A stretch of 46,813 nt of DNA from an uncultured Lachnospiraceae bacterium. Lineage in GTDB: Bacteria > Bacillota > Clostridia > Lachnospirales > Lachnospiraceae. Of this stretch, positions 1-8,968 are shown piece by piece. Each line of letters starts with the position of its first letter. Within the stretch, counting starts at the first letter, position 1. Both the position numbers and the translations under genes were made by a program. Where the stretch lies: the NCBI GenBank assembly GCA_902797025.1, contig CADBRN010000057.1, positions 1-46,813 on the forward strand, in the 5' to 3' direction. The notes beneath the pieces were generated by a model. That model was not told the origin of the DNA. It was given only the letters and a program-made list of their open reading frames with translations, and did no database searches.

Positions 1-1181
1 CCTCTCTCTGTACCTGCAAGCTTAGCTGTGAATCCTGAAAGGAAGTAGTACTTTGTCTGCTCCGGTGTAAGGATTGATACAGGAGGAAGTACTCCGAATG
101 CATCAGCTGAAAGGAAGATAACATCCTTAGCGTCAGGACCAGCTGAAATTCCGTTTACCTTCTTAGCGATGTTCTCGATGTGCTCGATTGGGTAAGATAC
201 ACGAGTATTCTCTGTTACGCTCTTATCTGCGAAATCAATCTTACCATTCTCATCCAAAGTAACGTTCTCAAGAAGAGCGTCACGCTTAATTGCATTGTAA
301 ATATCCGGCTCGGACTCTTTGTCAAGGTCAATAACCTTAGCATAGCAGCCACCCTCGAAGTTGAATACACCGTTGTCATCCCAACCATGCTCATCGTCAC
401 CGATCAAAAGACGCTTAGGATCTGTAGAAAGTGTAGTCTTACCTGTTCCGGACAAACCGAAGAAGATCGCTGTGTTCTTGCCGTCCATGTCTGTATTAGC
501 AGAGCAGTGCATAGAAGCCATACCCTTAAGTGGGAGGTAGTAGTTCATCATAGAGAACATACCTTTCTTCATCTCACCGCCGTACCATGTATTGATGATC
601 ACCTGCTCACGGCTCGTGATGTTGAAAACAACCGCGGTCTCGGAATTCAGTCCGAGCTCTTTGTAGTTCTCAACCTTTGCCTTGGACGCGTTGTAGACGA
701 TGAAGTCCGGCTCGAAATTCTCGAGTTCCTCCGCCGTCGGCCGGATAAACATATTTGTGACGAAATGTGCCTGCCACGCGACCTCCATGATGAAGCGGAT
801 CGCCATGCGTGTATCCTTGTTCGCACCACAGAACGCATCGACGACGAACAGTCTCTTTCCGGACAGCTCATCCTGTGCGATCTTTTTCACCGCCTTCCAT
901 GCTTCCTCAGAAGCCGGATGGTTGTCATTTTTATACTCGTCGGAAGTCCACCAGACGGTGTCCTTCGAGTTCTCGTCCATAACGATAAATTTATCTTTCG
1001 GAGAACGTCCGGTGTAAATTCCGGTCATAACATCGACAGCGCCCAGCTCGCTGACGCGTCCGACATCGTATCCGGTCAGACCCGGTTTTGTCTCCTCGCT
1101 GAAAAGCTCATCGTAGGACGGATTGTGGATAATCTCCGTTGCTCCGGTGATCCCGTATTTGCCAAGATCAAGTTGTGACAT
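1..1181 (-). CDS. pckA: Phosphoenolpyruvate carboxykinase (ATP), 3' part cut by window edge
   Basis: Interconverts oxaloacetate plus ATP and phosphoenolpyruvate plus CO2 plus ADP in the cytosol. In fermentative gut anaerobes it often runs in the carboxylating direction (family knowledge). The minus-strand frame starts [17 protein letters not shown] and contains [14 protein letters not shown] near residues 55-68 and the kinase loop [10 protein letters not shown] (about residues 240-250, encoded near 432-461), both hallmarks of the ATP-dependent family. About 393 codons are visible; the family is about 530-540 residues, so roughly the last quarter lies outside the window. The ATG at 1179-1181 is chosen because AGAGG lies about 9 bases upstream. 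A promoter is visible at 1269-1296. It is divergent from relQ. Confidence 0.96.
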   Translation of the reverse strand, partial: MSQLDLGKYGITGATEIIHNPSYDELFSEETKPGLTGYDVGRVSELGAVDVMTGIYTGRSPKDKFIVMDENSKDTVWWTSDEYKNDNHPASEEAWKAVKKIAQDELSGKRLFVVDAFCGANKDTRMAIRFIMEVAWQAHFVTNMFIRPTAEELENFEPDFIVYNASKAKVENYKELGLNSETAVVFNITSREQVIINTWYGGEMKKGMFSMMNYYLPLKGMASMHCSANTDMDGKNTAIFFGLSGTGKTTLSTDPKRLLIGDDEHGWDDNGVFNFEGGCYAKVIDLDKESEPDIYNAIKRDALLENVTLDENGKIDFADKSVTENTRVSYPIEHIENIAKKVNGISAGPDAKDVIFLSADAFGVLPPVSILTPEQTKYYFLSGFTAKLAGTER

Positions 1182-1268
1182 AGCCCATTACCTCTTTTCA
1201 AAAATGAATCCAGTACAGTGTGCATAGATTTTCGGATTGTATCGAAAAAAATACTTCCATTCGACCTC

Positions 1269-1296
1269 ATTATACATGATTCAAACGGGATGTCAC
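1269..1296 (-). promoter_or_regulatory. Candidate sigma-A promoter of pckA
   Basis: On the minus strand GTGACA (1296-1291) is followed after 16 bases by a perfect TATAAT (1274-1269), about 88 bases upstream of the pckA start. Confidence 0.55.
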
Positions 1297-1426
1297 GCGA
1301 AAAATTTCAAAAAATATGAACTTTTCAGGAAAAAATCCGGTCCCGTCTGGCAAAAAAGACTCCGATGAACTAGAATAGACAGAGCCGGTCCGGCCACAGG
1401 CCAAAATCGATTATGGAGTCAGACAC

Positions 1427-2056
1427 ATGGAAAACAGTATTTACGGCACGCACCGCCCGGAACTCGAGCGGGATATGGCGTGGCTTGAAAAGGAAGTCGG
1501 CAAAATCCGGGGAGAACTGAAAAATACCCTCGGGATGGACCCGATCGAACATATTCTCGCGCGGATCAAGACCGAAGAAAGTATGCGGGAAAAATGCCGC
1601 CGGAACGGTCTTCCGGAGACACCGGAATCCGCTCTCGTCACAATTCATGACGCCATCGGTCTGCGTATCGTCTGCGCGTTCGTCGATGACATCTACGCGA
1701 TCCGTAACCGGATCCGCGCCCTGCCGGATGTCACGGTCGTCCTCGAAAAAGATTATATCCGGCACGCGAAACCGAACGGCTACCGGAGCTATCATATGAT
1801 TCTTCAGCTTTCCGACGGCCATTACGCCGAGATCCAGCTCCGGACCATCTCGATGGACACATGGGCCGCTCTCGAGCACCATATGAAATACAAACAGGAC
1901 ACCGGACCCCAGACCGGCCTGATCATCCACGAGCTGAAGCGCTGCGCGGACGAACTGGCATCGACCGACCTCTCGATGCAGACCATCCGCGATATGATTC
2001 AGGACGCAAACGCAGAACAGACCGATCCGATATCCGATCAGAAGAACAGGAGTTGA
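1427..2056 (+). CDS. relQ: Small alarmone synthetase, RelA/SpoT-domain (RelQ-like)
   Basis: Predicted cytosolic (p)ppGpp synthetase that transfers pyrophosphate from ATP to GDP or GTP. The 209-residue protein consists of a single synthetase domain flanked by helices, with no hydrolase, TGS or ACT domain; that length is typical of RelP/RelQ. Visible motifs are HDAIGLRIVCAF (residues 74-85), KPNGYRSYH (115-123) and EIQLRTISMDTWAALEHHMK (135-154), which contain the GTP-stacking Tyr and the catalytic Glu region. GGAG lies 8 bases before the ATG. The stop is 7 bases before the response regulator gene, so alarmone synthesis and a two-component system are probably co-transcribed. RelQ rather than RelP is a judgement from overall resemblance. 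Confidence 0.9.
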   Translation: MENSIYGTHRPELERDMAWLEKEVGKIRGELKNTLGMDPIEHILARIKTEESMREKCRRNGLPETPESALVTIHDAIGLRIVCAFVDDIYAIRNRIRALPDVTVVLEKDYIRHAKPNGYRSYHMILQLSDGHYAEIQLRTISMDTWAALEHHMKYKQDTGPQTGLIIHELKRCADELASTDLSMQTIRDMIQDANAEQTDPISDQKNRS

Positions 2057-2063
2057 CGTCATC

Positions 2064-2726
2064 ATGAAACTGCTTCTCGCTGAAGATACCGCCGATCTGA
2101 ACCGTGCTCTGACCGCGATTCTTGCACACGAGGGTTACGCAGTCGACTCCGTTTTCGACGGAGAGGATGCGCTCCTCCACATTCAGACCGACAGCTACGA
2201 TGTAATTATTCTCGATATTATGATGCCGAAGATGGACGGCATCACTGTGCTGCGCTCCGCCCGCAATCTGAACATTCTCACGCCGGTTCTGCTTCTCACG
2301 GCAAAATCCGAGATCGATGACCGCGTGGACGGGTTAGACGCGGGTGCCGACGATTATCTCACGAAACCGTTTTCCATGAAAGAGCTGCTGGCCCGTGTGC
2401 GCGCCCTGACACGCCGCGGCACATCGTATCACCCGGATGATATCCGCTACCGGGACGCATCGCTTCGATCCGAAAGTTTTGAGCTTGTCTGTGAAAACAC
2501 GGTCCGTCTCTCAGTCAAGGAATTTGAACTTCTCCAGACGTTTATGCTGAACCCCGGCCGGACGATTGAAACTTCCTTCCTGATCGGACACATCTGGAAC
2601 GGAGAACCGGAGGCGACGCCGGATACCGTGAACCTTTACGTCTCATTTCTGAGGCGGAAACTCCGGTCCGTCTCGTCACAAATCGAAATATCCGGAGATG
2701 AAGAGCAGGGTTACGTTCTGGAATAA
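2064..2726 (+). CDS. OmpR/PhoB-family response regulator
   Basis: The 220-residue transcription factor has an N-terminal receiver domain (acidic pair E7/D8, phospho-acceptor D51 in ILDIMMPKMDG, K101 in LTKPF) and a C-terminal winged helix (about 125-218; SVKEFELLQTFMLNPGR, then DTVNLYVSFLRRKL). It starts 7 bases after relQ and ends 15 bases before the sensor kinase, so the three form one operon. The kinase gene next door should phosphorylate it. Targets cannot be inferred from the sequence. The winged-helix recognition region is normal and nothing is missing. Confidence 0.95.
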   Translation: MKLLLAEDTADLNRALTAILAHEGYAVDSVFDGEDALLHIQTDSYDVIILDIMMPKMDGITVLRSARNLNILTPVLLLTAKSEIDDRVDGLDAGADDYLTKPFSMKELLARVRALTRRGTSYHPDDIRYRDASLRSESFELVCENTVRLSVKEFELLQTFMLNPGRTIETSFLIGHIWNGEPEATPDTVNLYVSFLRRKLRSVSSQIEISGDEEQGYVLE

Positions 2727-2741
2727 TGGAGAGAAGAAACC

Positions 2742-4001
2742 ATGAACAAGAAATCCATCGATAAACTTCGCAGGCGTTTTATCCTGATTGCGCTTCTTTC
2801 TTTTACCTGCGTGATGTCGTTTATCGGCGGGCTGGTCTACGCGATCAATATCGCCGCCACACGCCATGAAGCCTTCGAAACACTGAATCTCATTCTGGAT
2901 AACAACGGCGAGCTGATCACCGCCGAAGAAAAAAATCCGGGAACCCTCCTGGATAAATACCTCTTCCTGTCGAAACGGTATCAGAGTTCTCCCGAATTCA
3001 GCTATCAGACACGATATTTCTATGTGACATTCGATAAAAATATGAAGACGACGGATCTTGTGTCCGGTCATATCGCCGCCCTTTCGGAGGCGGAGACGAT
3101 CGAGTACGCAAAAGCCGCCGTACAGTCCGACAGCCGCTTCCACCGCCGCGGAAATTACTATTATCTGGTTCATGAATCGGACACCGGCACGGAAGTCGCC
3201 TTCCTCGACTGCCGCAGCCAGTTCTATACGAACACACGGATCCTGTTCATCTCCCTGCTTCTTACTATTTTCGGAGCAGCTGCCTCGTTCCTGATCCTGC
3301 GCGTTTTTTCCTTCCGGGTCATTCAGCCGGAGATCCGGAATATGCAGCGGCAGAAACAGTTTATCACGAACGCCAGCCATGAACTGAAAACCCCGCTCGC
3401 CGTCATCCGCGCAAACACCGAACTGGACGTCCTGATGAACGGTGAAAATGAGTGGAATCAGTCGACGATGCGTCAGGTCGATCATATGACGGATCTGATC
3501 CAAAACCTTGTAACCATCGCGAAATATCAGGAAAAATCGTCCGGAATCCGTGTCGACACCGATTTCTCAAAGGCCGTCTCCGAGAGCGCCGAATCCTTCC
3601 GGTCCGTCGCCGAGCACGAGTCAAAGACCTTTACGAAAAAGATTCCCGACGGAATTCATATGGAGGCAGAACCGAACCAGATCAGCCAGCTCACCGCCCT
3701 TCTCGTGGACAACGCCATCAAATACTGTGACGACAACGGCGAAATCACCGTCGAACTTTCCCAGAAAGGGCGGTATATCCGGCTGATTGTATCGAACTCC
3801 TATAAGGAAGGCGCGAATCAGGACTACCGCCGCTTCTTCGACCGATTTTACCGGGAGAATGAAGCACACACCCAGGGCAGCGGCGGATACGGCATCGGCC
3901 TCTCCATCGCGGAGAGTCTCATGGAGCAGTATCGCGGCAGCATCGACGTCTCATGGAAAGACGGGATCATCTCGTTCACCTGCACCTTCAAAAATATGTG
4001 A
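2742..4001 (+). CDS. Membrane sensor histidine kinase
   Basis: The 419-residue partner of the preceding response regulator has a transmembrane helix at about residues 13-35, an extracytoplasmic sensor of about 130 residues, and a second helix at about 168-188. These are followed by the HisKA domain with H213 in NASHELKTPLAV and an HATPase_c domain with the N box LVDNAIKYCDDNG (322-334) and glycine box GGYGIGLSIAE (about 381-391). I see no clear HAMP domain; the linker between the second helix and the H box is only about 25 residues. The stop is 10 bases from the stop of the convergent LacI gene, and no terminator separates them. The input signal is unknown. Confidence 0.94.
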   Translation: MNKKSIDKLRRRFILIALLSFTCVMSFIGGLVYAINIAATRHEAFETLNLILDNNGELITAEEKNPGTLLDKYLFLSKRYQSSPEFSYQTRYFYVTFDKNMKTTDLVSGHIAALSEAETIEYAKAAVQSDSRFHRRGNYYYLVHESDTGTEVAFLDCRSQFYTNTRILFISLLLTIFGAAASFLILRVFSFRVIQPEIRNMQRQKQFITNASHELKTPLAVIRANTELDVLMNGENEWNQSTMRQVDHMTDLIQNLVTIAKYQEKSSGIRVDTDFSKAVSESAESFRSVAEHESKTFTKKIPDGIHMEAEPNQISQLTALLVDNAIKYCDDNGEITVELSQKGRYIRLIVSNSYKEGANQDYRRFFDRFYRENEAHTQGSGGYGIGLSIAESLMEQYRGSIDVSWKDGIISFTCTFKNM

Positions 4002-4011
4002 CGAAACCGGA

Positions 4012-5040
4012 TCATACATTGTAACGGTTCTTGATCACGAGATCCGTGTACTGCAGCTCCCGGTCCGGCTTTTTTCCGTCGATGATCAGCCGGAACAGAA
4101 TCATCACCGGGTCGTATCCCTGAACGAAGGCATTCTGCCCGATCAGAAAATCGATCGCGCCCTGTCTGACCCATCTGACGTTTCCCTCGACGATATCGCT
4201 GGCGATCACGTGGACATCCCTGTCCATGCCGTGATTCACAAGGGAACGGCAGATTCCGTCGTCGCCGGATCCGGCGATATAGATGCCGGCAAGATCGGGA
4301 TATTTTTCAAGAAGCTCATCGGTAATCTTTTCCGATACCCAGTCATCCTCATAGCAGTATCTCTTCTCAACGACCCGGATCCCGGGAAAATTTTTTTCTG
4401 CTTCTTCGGCGAACCCGCTCACCCGTTCCACCATCGCGGGCGTCGTCTGGTAGCTGGCGATAACCGCTACCTTACCCGTTCCATTCAGCACTGCGCCCAT
4501 CAGTCCGCAGGCGATCCGGCCGCCCTGATAAAGATTCTGCCCCACATAGCAGAGCCGTCTGGAGTTTTTTACGTCCGAATTCAGCGTGACGATCGGGATG
4601 TTGTACTCCTCGACGAACTGATCGATCGTCGAGGCAAGGACGTCCGCCTCGGAAGGAACGAGGGCGATTCCGGAATAATTTTCCTCGCGCATGCGATTCA
4701 TCAGACGGATCTCTTCCGCCACGTCCACATTGTCGATTTTAAAGATATTGACGCTTCCCTCAAGGCTCTCCACTTCCTTCTTCGCCTGCTCTGCACCCTT
4801 CAGAAGATTTTGCATAAATTCCGTTTTCGCAGACTGCACAATCACGCCGATTTTTATGTTGCGCTTCGCCAGAGCCAGCGCTCTTCCCGCCCGGCTGGGC
4901 CGATAGCCCATCTCCTCCGCAAGCTTTCGGATCTTTTCGGCAGTTTCCGGTTTGATGCGATCCTTGTGTTTCAACGCCCGGTCTACCGTTCCCCGGGACA
5001 CTCCCGCGGCGTCGGCGATCTGCTGTAATGTGACCGGCAT
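4012..5040 (-). CDS. LacI-family transcriptional regulator, paralogue 1
   Basis: The 342-residue repressor-type protein begins MPVTLQQIADAAGVSRGTVD, a classic LacI helix-turn-helix (residues 4-23) with hinge sequence RPSRAGRALA, followed by a type-1 periplasmic-binding-like sensor domain (about 60-340). The start at 5040 is preferred over an upstream in-frame start because AAGGGGG lies about 9 bases before it and the HTH begins at once. It has the same length as the regulator at 38044-39072 and shares its start, its hinge and a C-terminal IKxRYNV, so the two are paralogues. Its own promoter carries a palindrome at 5177-5192, and a matching site sits in the importer promoter at 15015-15030. 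I infer that it controls the importer operon. The effector is unknown, possibly a sugar or cyclitol. Confidence 0.93.
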   Translation of the reverse strand: MPVTLQQIADAAGVSRGTVDRALKHKDRIKPETAEKIRKLAEEMGYRPSRAGRALALAKRNIKIGVIVQSAKTEFMQNLLKGAEQAKKEVESLEGSVNIFKIDNVDVAEEIRLMNRMREENYSGIALVPSEADVLASTIDQFVEEYNIPIVTLNSDVKNSRRLCYVGQNLYQGGRIACGLMGAVLNGTGKVAVIASYQTTPAMVERVSGFAEEAEKNFPGIRVVEKRYCYEDDWVSEKITDELLEKYPDLAGIYIAGSGDDGICRSLVNHGMDRDVHVIASDIVEGNVRWVRQGAIDFLIGQNAFVQGYDPVMILFRLIIDGKKPDRELQYTDLVIKNRYNV

Positions 5041-5176
5041 AACCGATGCCCCCTTTCTGTATAGCGGAACCGGAATCTGATCCCGCTTCAAGATTTCCAA
5101 CAAAATACATAAATTGGTATGTATCTGACAAACAATGCACATGGAAATAACGGTCCCGTGCATCGTAGTTTTTGAT

Positions 5177-5202
5177 GCGTACACGTGTACATATGTATTA
5201 TA
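5177..5202 (-). promoter_or_regulatory. Promoter and operator of LacI paralogue 1
   Basis: The minus strand has TATAAT at 5202-5197, followed immediately by the near-perfect palindrome GCGTACACGTGTACAT (top strand 5177-5192, centre CACGTG). An operator just downstream of the -10 box fits autorepression. The -35 box is weak. Apart from this site and the hairpin at 5342-5397 I see nothing in 5041-5468. Confidence 0.6.
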
Positions 5203-5341
5203 TCGGACTCTTTACCGGAATGCACGAGATTTCTGTCATGATCGTGCACAAATCTTTTCAGCAGAATCCATGCATTTTGCCGCGGTTCAGAAAAACGCTT
5301 CCTCTGCCGCCGCAGCCGTGCGCCGCCGGGTTCTCCCAAAG

Positions 5342-5397
5342 AAAGGACCGCCCCGGTCGCCGGCATTTTCAAAATGCCGGAAATGGGACGGTCCTTT
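5342..5397 (-). terminator. Extended terminator hairpin after the IolH-like gene
   Basis: The outer arms AAAGGACCG (5342-5350) and CGGTCCTTT (5389-5397), plus the inner arms CCGGCATTTT (5360-5369) and AAAATGCCGG (5371-5380), form a long two-part hairpin. On the minus strand it continues into CCTTTCTTT, so it most likely ends the transcript of the gene at 5469-6389. Confidence 0.6.
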
Positions 5398-5468
5398 GCA
5401 GTGGTAGTATCAATCTGATTCACAGTAGAGGGAAAAGTATAAAACGCATCGCTGCAGTTTTATCAAAA

Positions 5469-6389
5469 TCATCTGCCGAGAAGTTCCTTCTCGATCCGCT
5501 CGCGTGCCTCCGGAGCCTGCTTATCCATTTTCTCCGGGAATCCGAAGTAGGATACACACGCGATCGTGTCGCCGCCGGCTTTTGCCGGATGATCGACGAG
5601 CTGCTTGTTCGCGAAGTTTGTCTCACGCAGCGTCTCGAAAATGCCGTCAAAATCGACCTCGCCCTCGCCCATCGCGAGATGCTGATGGATCGTGACATCC
5701 GCTCTGCCTCTCTGGTTCAGCCACGGCGGATTTGCGATGTATCTGCAGTCCAGGGTCTGATTGTACGTATCCGCAAACAGCACGTGCGTCAGCTCGTCGC
5801 CCGCGTATTTGATCATATGACGGACATCGCCCTTGCCCTGATCGTAGAAGAATCCGTGCGGAGAAGAATATACGTAGCCCAGATTCGGTGACCGGAAGGA
5901 TTTGACCATATCACATGTCTCATCGTTCAGTTCGCAGAAGTCGTACGGATGAGACTGAATCTCGACACGAAGACCTTCTCTTTCGATGATCGGAAGAAGC
6001 TCCTCCATCGAGCGGAACCACATTCCGTTGCAGATCTCCTGCTGGTTCGGATCACCGGAAAGCTCGGTATTGATTACCGGGACTCCCATATTGACCGCGA
6101 TCTCAATCATCTTCTTCCAGTTCGCGACCGCATGCTGTCTCTGTTCCTCGGTCGGGCCGGACCAGCGGTAGACACAGATAAAGGACGATATCTCGACGCC
6201 GGTCTCTTTGAGTGCCTGACGGTATTCCTGCTCGCACTCCTTTGAGAAGAGCGGATGCTTGTAGAACGGATTGATGCGCGGATGCGGAGACTGCTCGATA
6301 TATTTATATCCCCAGTCCGCCACCTTGTGAACCATCTCATTGATTCCCATCTGTTTTGCGAGGACATCCACGTCAAATGCGATTTTCAT
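5469..6389 (-). CDS. iolH: IolH-like TIM-barrel sugar/cyclitol isomerase-epimerase
   Basis: The 306-residue protein belongs to the AP-endonuclease-2-like TIM barrels (sugar phosphate isomerase/epimerase superfamily). The segments NEMVHKVADWGYKYIEQSP near the N-terminus, FKHP-like YKHPLF, then GVEISSFICVYRWSGPTEEQ and FRSMEELLPI, recall IolH of myo-inositol operons as I remember it. This is from memory, not alignment. Candidate metal ligands are the acidic and His residues in QSHPYDF, SSPHGFF and HQHLAMGEGEVDF. The start at 6389 is chosen because GGAAAGGAG lies about 10 bases upstream; an in-frame start further upstream has no such site. A strong promoter is at 6501-6529. It is divergent from the AraC gene at 6634, which is the likely regulator. 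A 3-keto-glycoside epimerase/lyase role is an alternative. Confidence 0.8.
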   Translation of the reverse strand: MKIAFDVDVLAKQMGINEMVHKVADWGYKYIEQSPHPRINPFYKHPLFSKECEQEYRQALKETGVEISSFICVYRWSGPTEEQRQHAVANWKKMIEIAVNMGVPVINTELSGDPNQQEICNGMWFRSMEELLPIIEREGLRVEIQSHPYDFCELNDETCDMVKSFRSPNLGYVYSSPHGFFYDQGKGDVRHMIKYAGDELTHVLFADTYNQTLDCRYIANPPWLNQRGRADVTIHQHLAMGEGEVDFDGIFETLRETNFANKQLVDHPAKAGGDTIACVSYFGFPEKMDKQAPEARERIEKELLGR

Positions 6390-6500
6390 ACTCACTTGCT
6401 CCTTTCCATCGTCTCTTTGATTCTTCGATAAACAAACCGGCAAATTATGACATTCTGTGCGATTCGCCGATTTCTTTCTGTATTTCCTTTAACTATGCCA

Positions 6501-6529
6501 ATTATAGCAACCCATACCAGAGTCATCAA
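6501..6529 (-). promoter_or_regulatory. Promoter of the IolH-like gene
   Basis: On the minus strand TTGATG (6529-6524), a 17-base spacer and TATAAT (6506-6501) with an extended TGC before the -10 box. It lies in the divergent intergenic region shared with the AraC regulator. Confidence 0.65.
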
Positions 6530-6633
6530 TTTGAAATCAGAGCCATTTATTGATATTTTCGACCTTATTGACCGGGACTGTGTTATGATAAAGAAAAAGC
6601 TCTCGGCAAAATAACGAACGGAGGTGAACCCCG

Positions 6634-7506
6634 ATGAAAATTCAGGAGGCAGGCGTGCTCGACACATCGGTCCGTTACTTTTTTACCCCCTCCTCTTTCG
6701 CGGAACAGGTACTGTTTTATCCGACGCGCGTCGCACATTTTTTCTGTACGAAGGACTACTGCTTCAGCGGTTTTTCCGAGATCGGCATGCAGCCGAGCCA
6801 TCATATGCATTATATGCTGTTTGCCATCGCATCCGGATCCATGACGCTCCGGCTCGACGGGCGCGCATTCCGCGCCGGCAGGGGCGATGCCGTACTCTTT
6901 GACTGTAAGCGTCCGCACGAATACCGTGCGCTTGCAGACGGAGCGGAATTCTACTGGCTTGTATTTGACGGAAATATGATGGAAAATCTTTTTGACCAGA
7001 TCCTTCAGATTCACGGAGATCAGAATGTCTTTCCTGCGGCTGACTTCAGCAGTCTGACCTCCCGCTTTATGCGCCTTCTTTCCATCGCGGAAGGGCCTGC
7101 ACACACGCCGGAAACCGCGATCTCCGAACTGATCTACTCCATACTCTGCATTCTGTTTCTAACCCAGCGCGTATCAAACGTTCCCGGGCGGGCCTTCATC
7201 GAAAAAGCGATGTCCTACGTCGATGCACATTTCAGGGAGCCGCTGAGGGTATCGGACATCGCGTCGAAAGCGGGACTCTCCTCTTCCTACTTCACGCGCT
7301 GTTTCCGTCAGGCCACCGGCTATTCTCCATACGAATATCTCACGCTCAGACGAATCGGCGCCGCAAAGGATCTCCTTCTCTCCGGCGACCTCTCCATCTA
7401 TGAGATCGCCTGCACGTGCGGCTACAACAGCGAAGAGAATTTTATCCGGTCCTTCAAAAACGCCGTCGGTATTTCCCCGGGCAGTTTTCGCCGCTACCCC
7501 ATATAA
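6634..7506 (+). CDS. AraC-family transcriptional regulator 1
   Basis: The 290-residue protein has an N-terminal cupin-type sensing domain (about 20-155; HHMHYMLFAIASGS and AGRGDAVLFDCKRPHEYRA are typical of AraC effector pockets) and a C-terminal double helix-turn-helix (about 190-288; VSDIASKAGLSSSYFTRCFR and IYEIACTCGYNSEENFIRSF). The ATG has GGAGGTG 8 bases upstream. It is divergent from the IolH-like gene and is followed by a terminator. Such pairs usually activate the adjacent sugar gene in response to a ligand; that role is inferred here. It is a distant homologue of the AraC gene at 8969, with a similar N-terminal pattern (LFYPT...HxxCT/KDY or TDRY). Confidence 0.93.
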   Translation: MKIQEAGVLDTSVRYFFTPSSFAEQVLFYPTRVAHFFCTKDYCFSGFSEIGMQPSHHMHYMLFAIASGSMTLRLDGRAFRAGRGDAVLFDCKRPHEYRALADGAEFYWLVFDGNMMENLFDQILQIHGDQNVFPAADFSSLTSRFMRLLSIAEGPAHTPETAISELIYSILCILFLTQRVSNVPGRAFIEKAMSYVDAHFREPLRVSDIASKAGLSSSYFTRCFRQATGYSPYEYLTLRRIGAAKDLLLSGDLSIYEIACTCGYNSEENFIRSFKNAVGISPGSFRRYPI

Positions 7507-7509
7507 AAT

Positions 7510-7559
7510 GCCGGTGCGGAGGGTCGTCCCCTGCCGCACCGGCTGCCATTCTTTCTTTT
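7510..7559 (+). terminator. Intrinsic terminator after AraC 1
   Basis: GCCGGTGCGG (7510-7519) pairs with CCGCACCGGC (7534-7543), followed by a T-rich tail up to 7559. The convergent dehydrogenase gene ends at 7592. Confidence 0.8.
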
Positions 7560-7591
7560 AAGCTGTACGCCGTTTTCTTCCGTCCGGAAGA

Positions 7592-8782
7592 TCAGTCATT
7601 ATCCGCATCAAACCGAACCCATGTGGAATTCTGATCCGCGGATTTCACACACGCGTTGATCCAGCGGATTCCGTCGATTCCATGATCGATGTCCGGATAG
7701 ATCATATCTCTGATGAACTCCTCGTCGCCGCGGTCTTTCGCTGCCATGACCTGCGCAAACTTCGTGTACAGATTCGCCCAGGATTCCGGAAGGCCTTCGA
7801 AATGAAGCGCACCGAGCCTCTCCTGCTCCTGTGTGAGCGGATCGTTGTAGTCGCCGCCTCTGGTGAGCACCTGTGCCGGCTCGCCCTGGACCTCGTATAT
7901 CAGGGTGTCGCATGCACGGTCGTTCCACTCAAGCGATCCCTTCGATCCGACGATGCGGATGTGCTGCGAGCTCATATCGCCGGCATTGACGGCGGATGCC
8001 CACATGCGTCCGACGGCGCCGTTCTCATACCGCATCAGAACATACGCATTATCCTCGAGCGGATAGCGGCTTCCGACGAATGCCTGACGGTCGCAGAGCA
8101 CCTCTTTTAACTTCATATCGGAGGTGACCAGCTCGGACATATAGAATGTATGAGTGGAAAGGTCGCCGAGAACGAAGGATTTTCCGACCTTCTTCGGGTC
8201 CACTCTCCATTTCTGGCCTTCCGCTTTCACATCTGCCGTCGCGTCACAGCCATATCCATGTGCATACCGGAGATCAACCATGTTTACTTTACCGATCATG
8301 CCATTTGCGATCATCGCTCTCATCTGGAGCAGCATCGGGAATCCGGAGAATCCGTACGTCACACAGACGACCTTGTTCATCTTCTCCGCGAGCGCCTTGA
8401 TCTCTTCGCCCTCTTTTACGCTGAAGAACATCGGCTTCTCACAGATGACATGCAGGCCTGCCTCAAGTGCCGCCTTCACGACCTCATAGTGCAGGAAGTT
8501 CGGGGTCGCGACATCAACGACCTCCACGCCGTCTTCGCGTTTTGCCTCTTCCGCGAACATCGTCTTATAATCCGGATAGCAGCGGTCGGTGTCCATATTC
8601 AGCGCGGCGCCGAACTCTTTCGCGCGCTCCGCGTCCACATCAAAGGCGGAAGCGACGAGTCTGAAATTCGTGTTATCCATCAGGGCTCCGAGACGATGCT
8701 TGTAGCCGACCTGACTTGTCCGGCCTCCCCCTACAATTCCCCAGCGATACGGTCTGTCGATTTTCTTTTCACCAATATTCAT
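7592..8782 (-). CDS. Gfo/Idh/MocA-family NAD(P)-dependent oxidoreductase
   Basis: The 396-residue protein has an N-terminal Rossmann fold (WGIVGGGRTSQVG, about residues 13-25) and the family signature HVICEKPMFF, whose Lys is the usual catalytic residue. The C-terminal alpha/beta substrate domain includes GDLSTHTFYMSELV, matching the family's conserved His. The family oxidises hydroxyls of sugars, inositols or glycosides. The substrate is not determined; the IolH- and IolI-like neighbours suggest a cyclitol or a keto-sugar route. The start at 8782 has AAGGAG 6-7 bases upstream, while the longer in-frame extension lacks one. It is co-oriented with the AraC gene 186 bases upstream, with which it may be co-transcribed. 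Confidence 0.92.
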   Translation of the reverse strand: MNIGEKKIDRPYRWGIVGGGRTSQVGYKHRLGALMDNTNFRLVASAFDVDAERAKEFGAALNMDTDRCYPDYKTMFAEEAKREDGVEVVDVATPNFLHYEVVKAALEAGLHVICEKPMFFSVKEGEEIKALAEKMNKVVCVTYGFSGFPMLLQMRAMIANGMIGKVNMVDLRYAHGYGCDATADVKAEGQKWRVDPKKVGKSFVLGDLSTHTFYMSELVTSDMKLKEVLCDRQAFVGSRYPLEDNAYVLMRYENGAVGRMWASAVNAGDMSSQHIRIVGSKGSLEWNDRACDTLIYEVQGEPAQVLTRGGDYNDPLTQEQERLGALHFEGLPESWANLYTKFAQVMAAKDRGDEEFIRDMIYPDIDHGIDGIRWINACVKSADQNSTWVRFDADND

Positions 8783-8968
8783 ATCTGATCTCCTTCGAAA
8801 AAAGCCGCCGGCATTCATGACATGCATCTGTTCATCATGCTGATCTTCATGAGCGCCGTTCCATCTGACAAGAAAAAGATACCGCAGCGGCGCCTTCTTC
8901 TCAATGGAGTATCTTGCCGCAAAACTCATCGATATTGCTTATATCGCCGGCCGCAACATCCGCCAATT

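Noticed and set aside
180..1178. 332-codon plus-strand ORF
   Set aside because: It is the antisense shadow of pckA, whose minus-strand frame has clear motifs.
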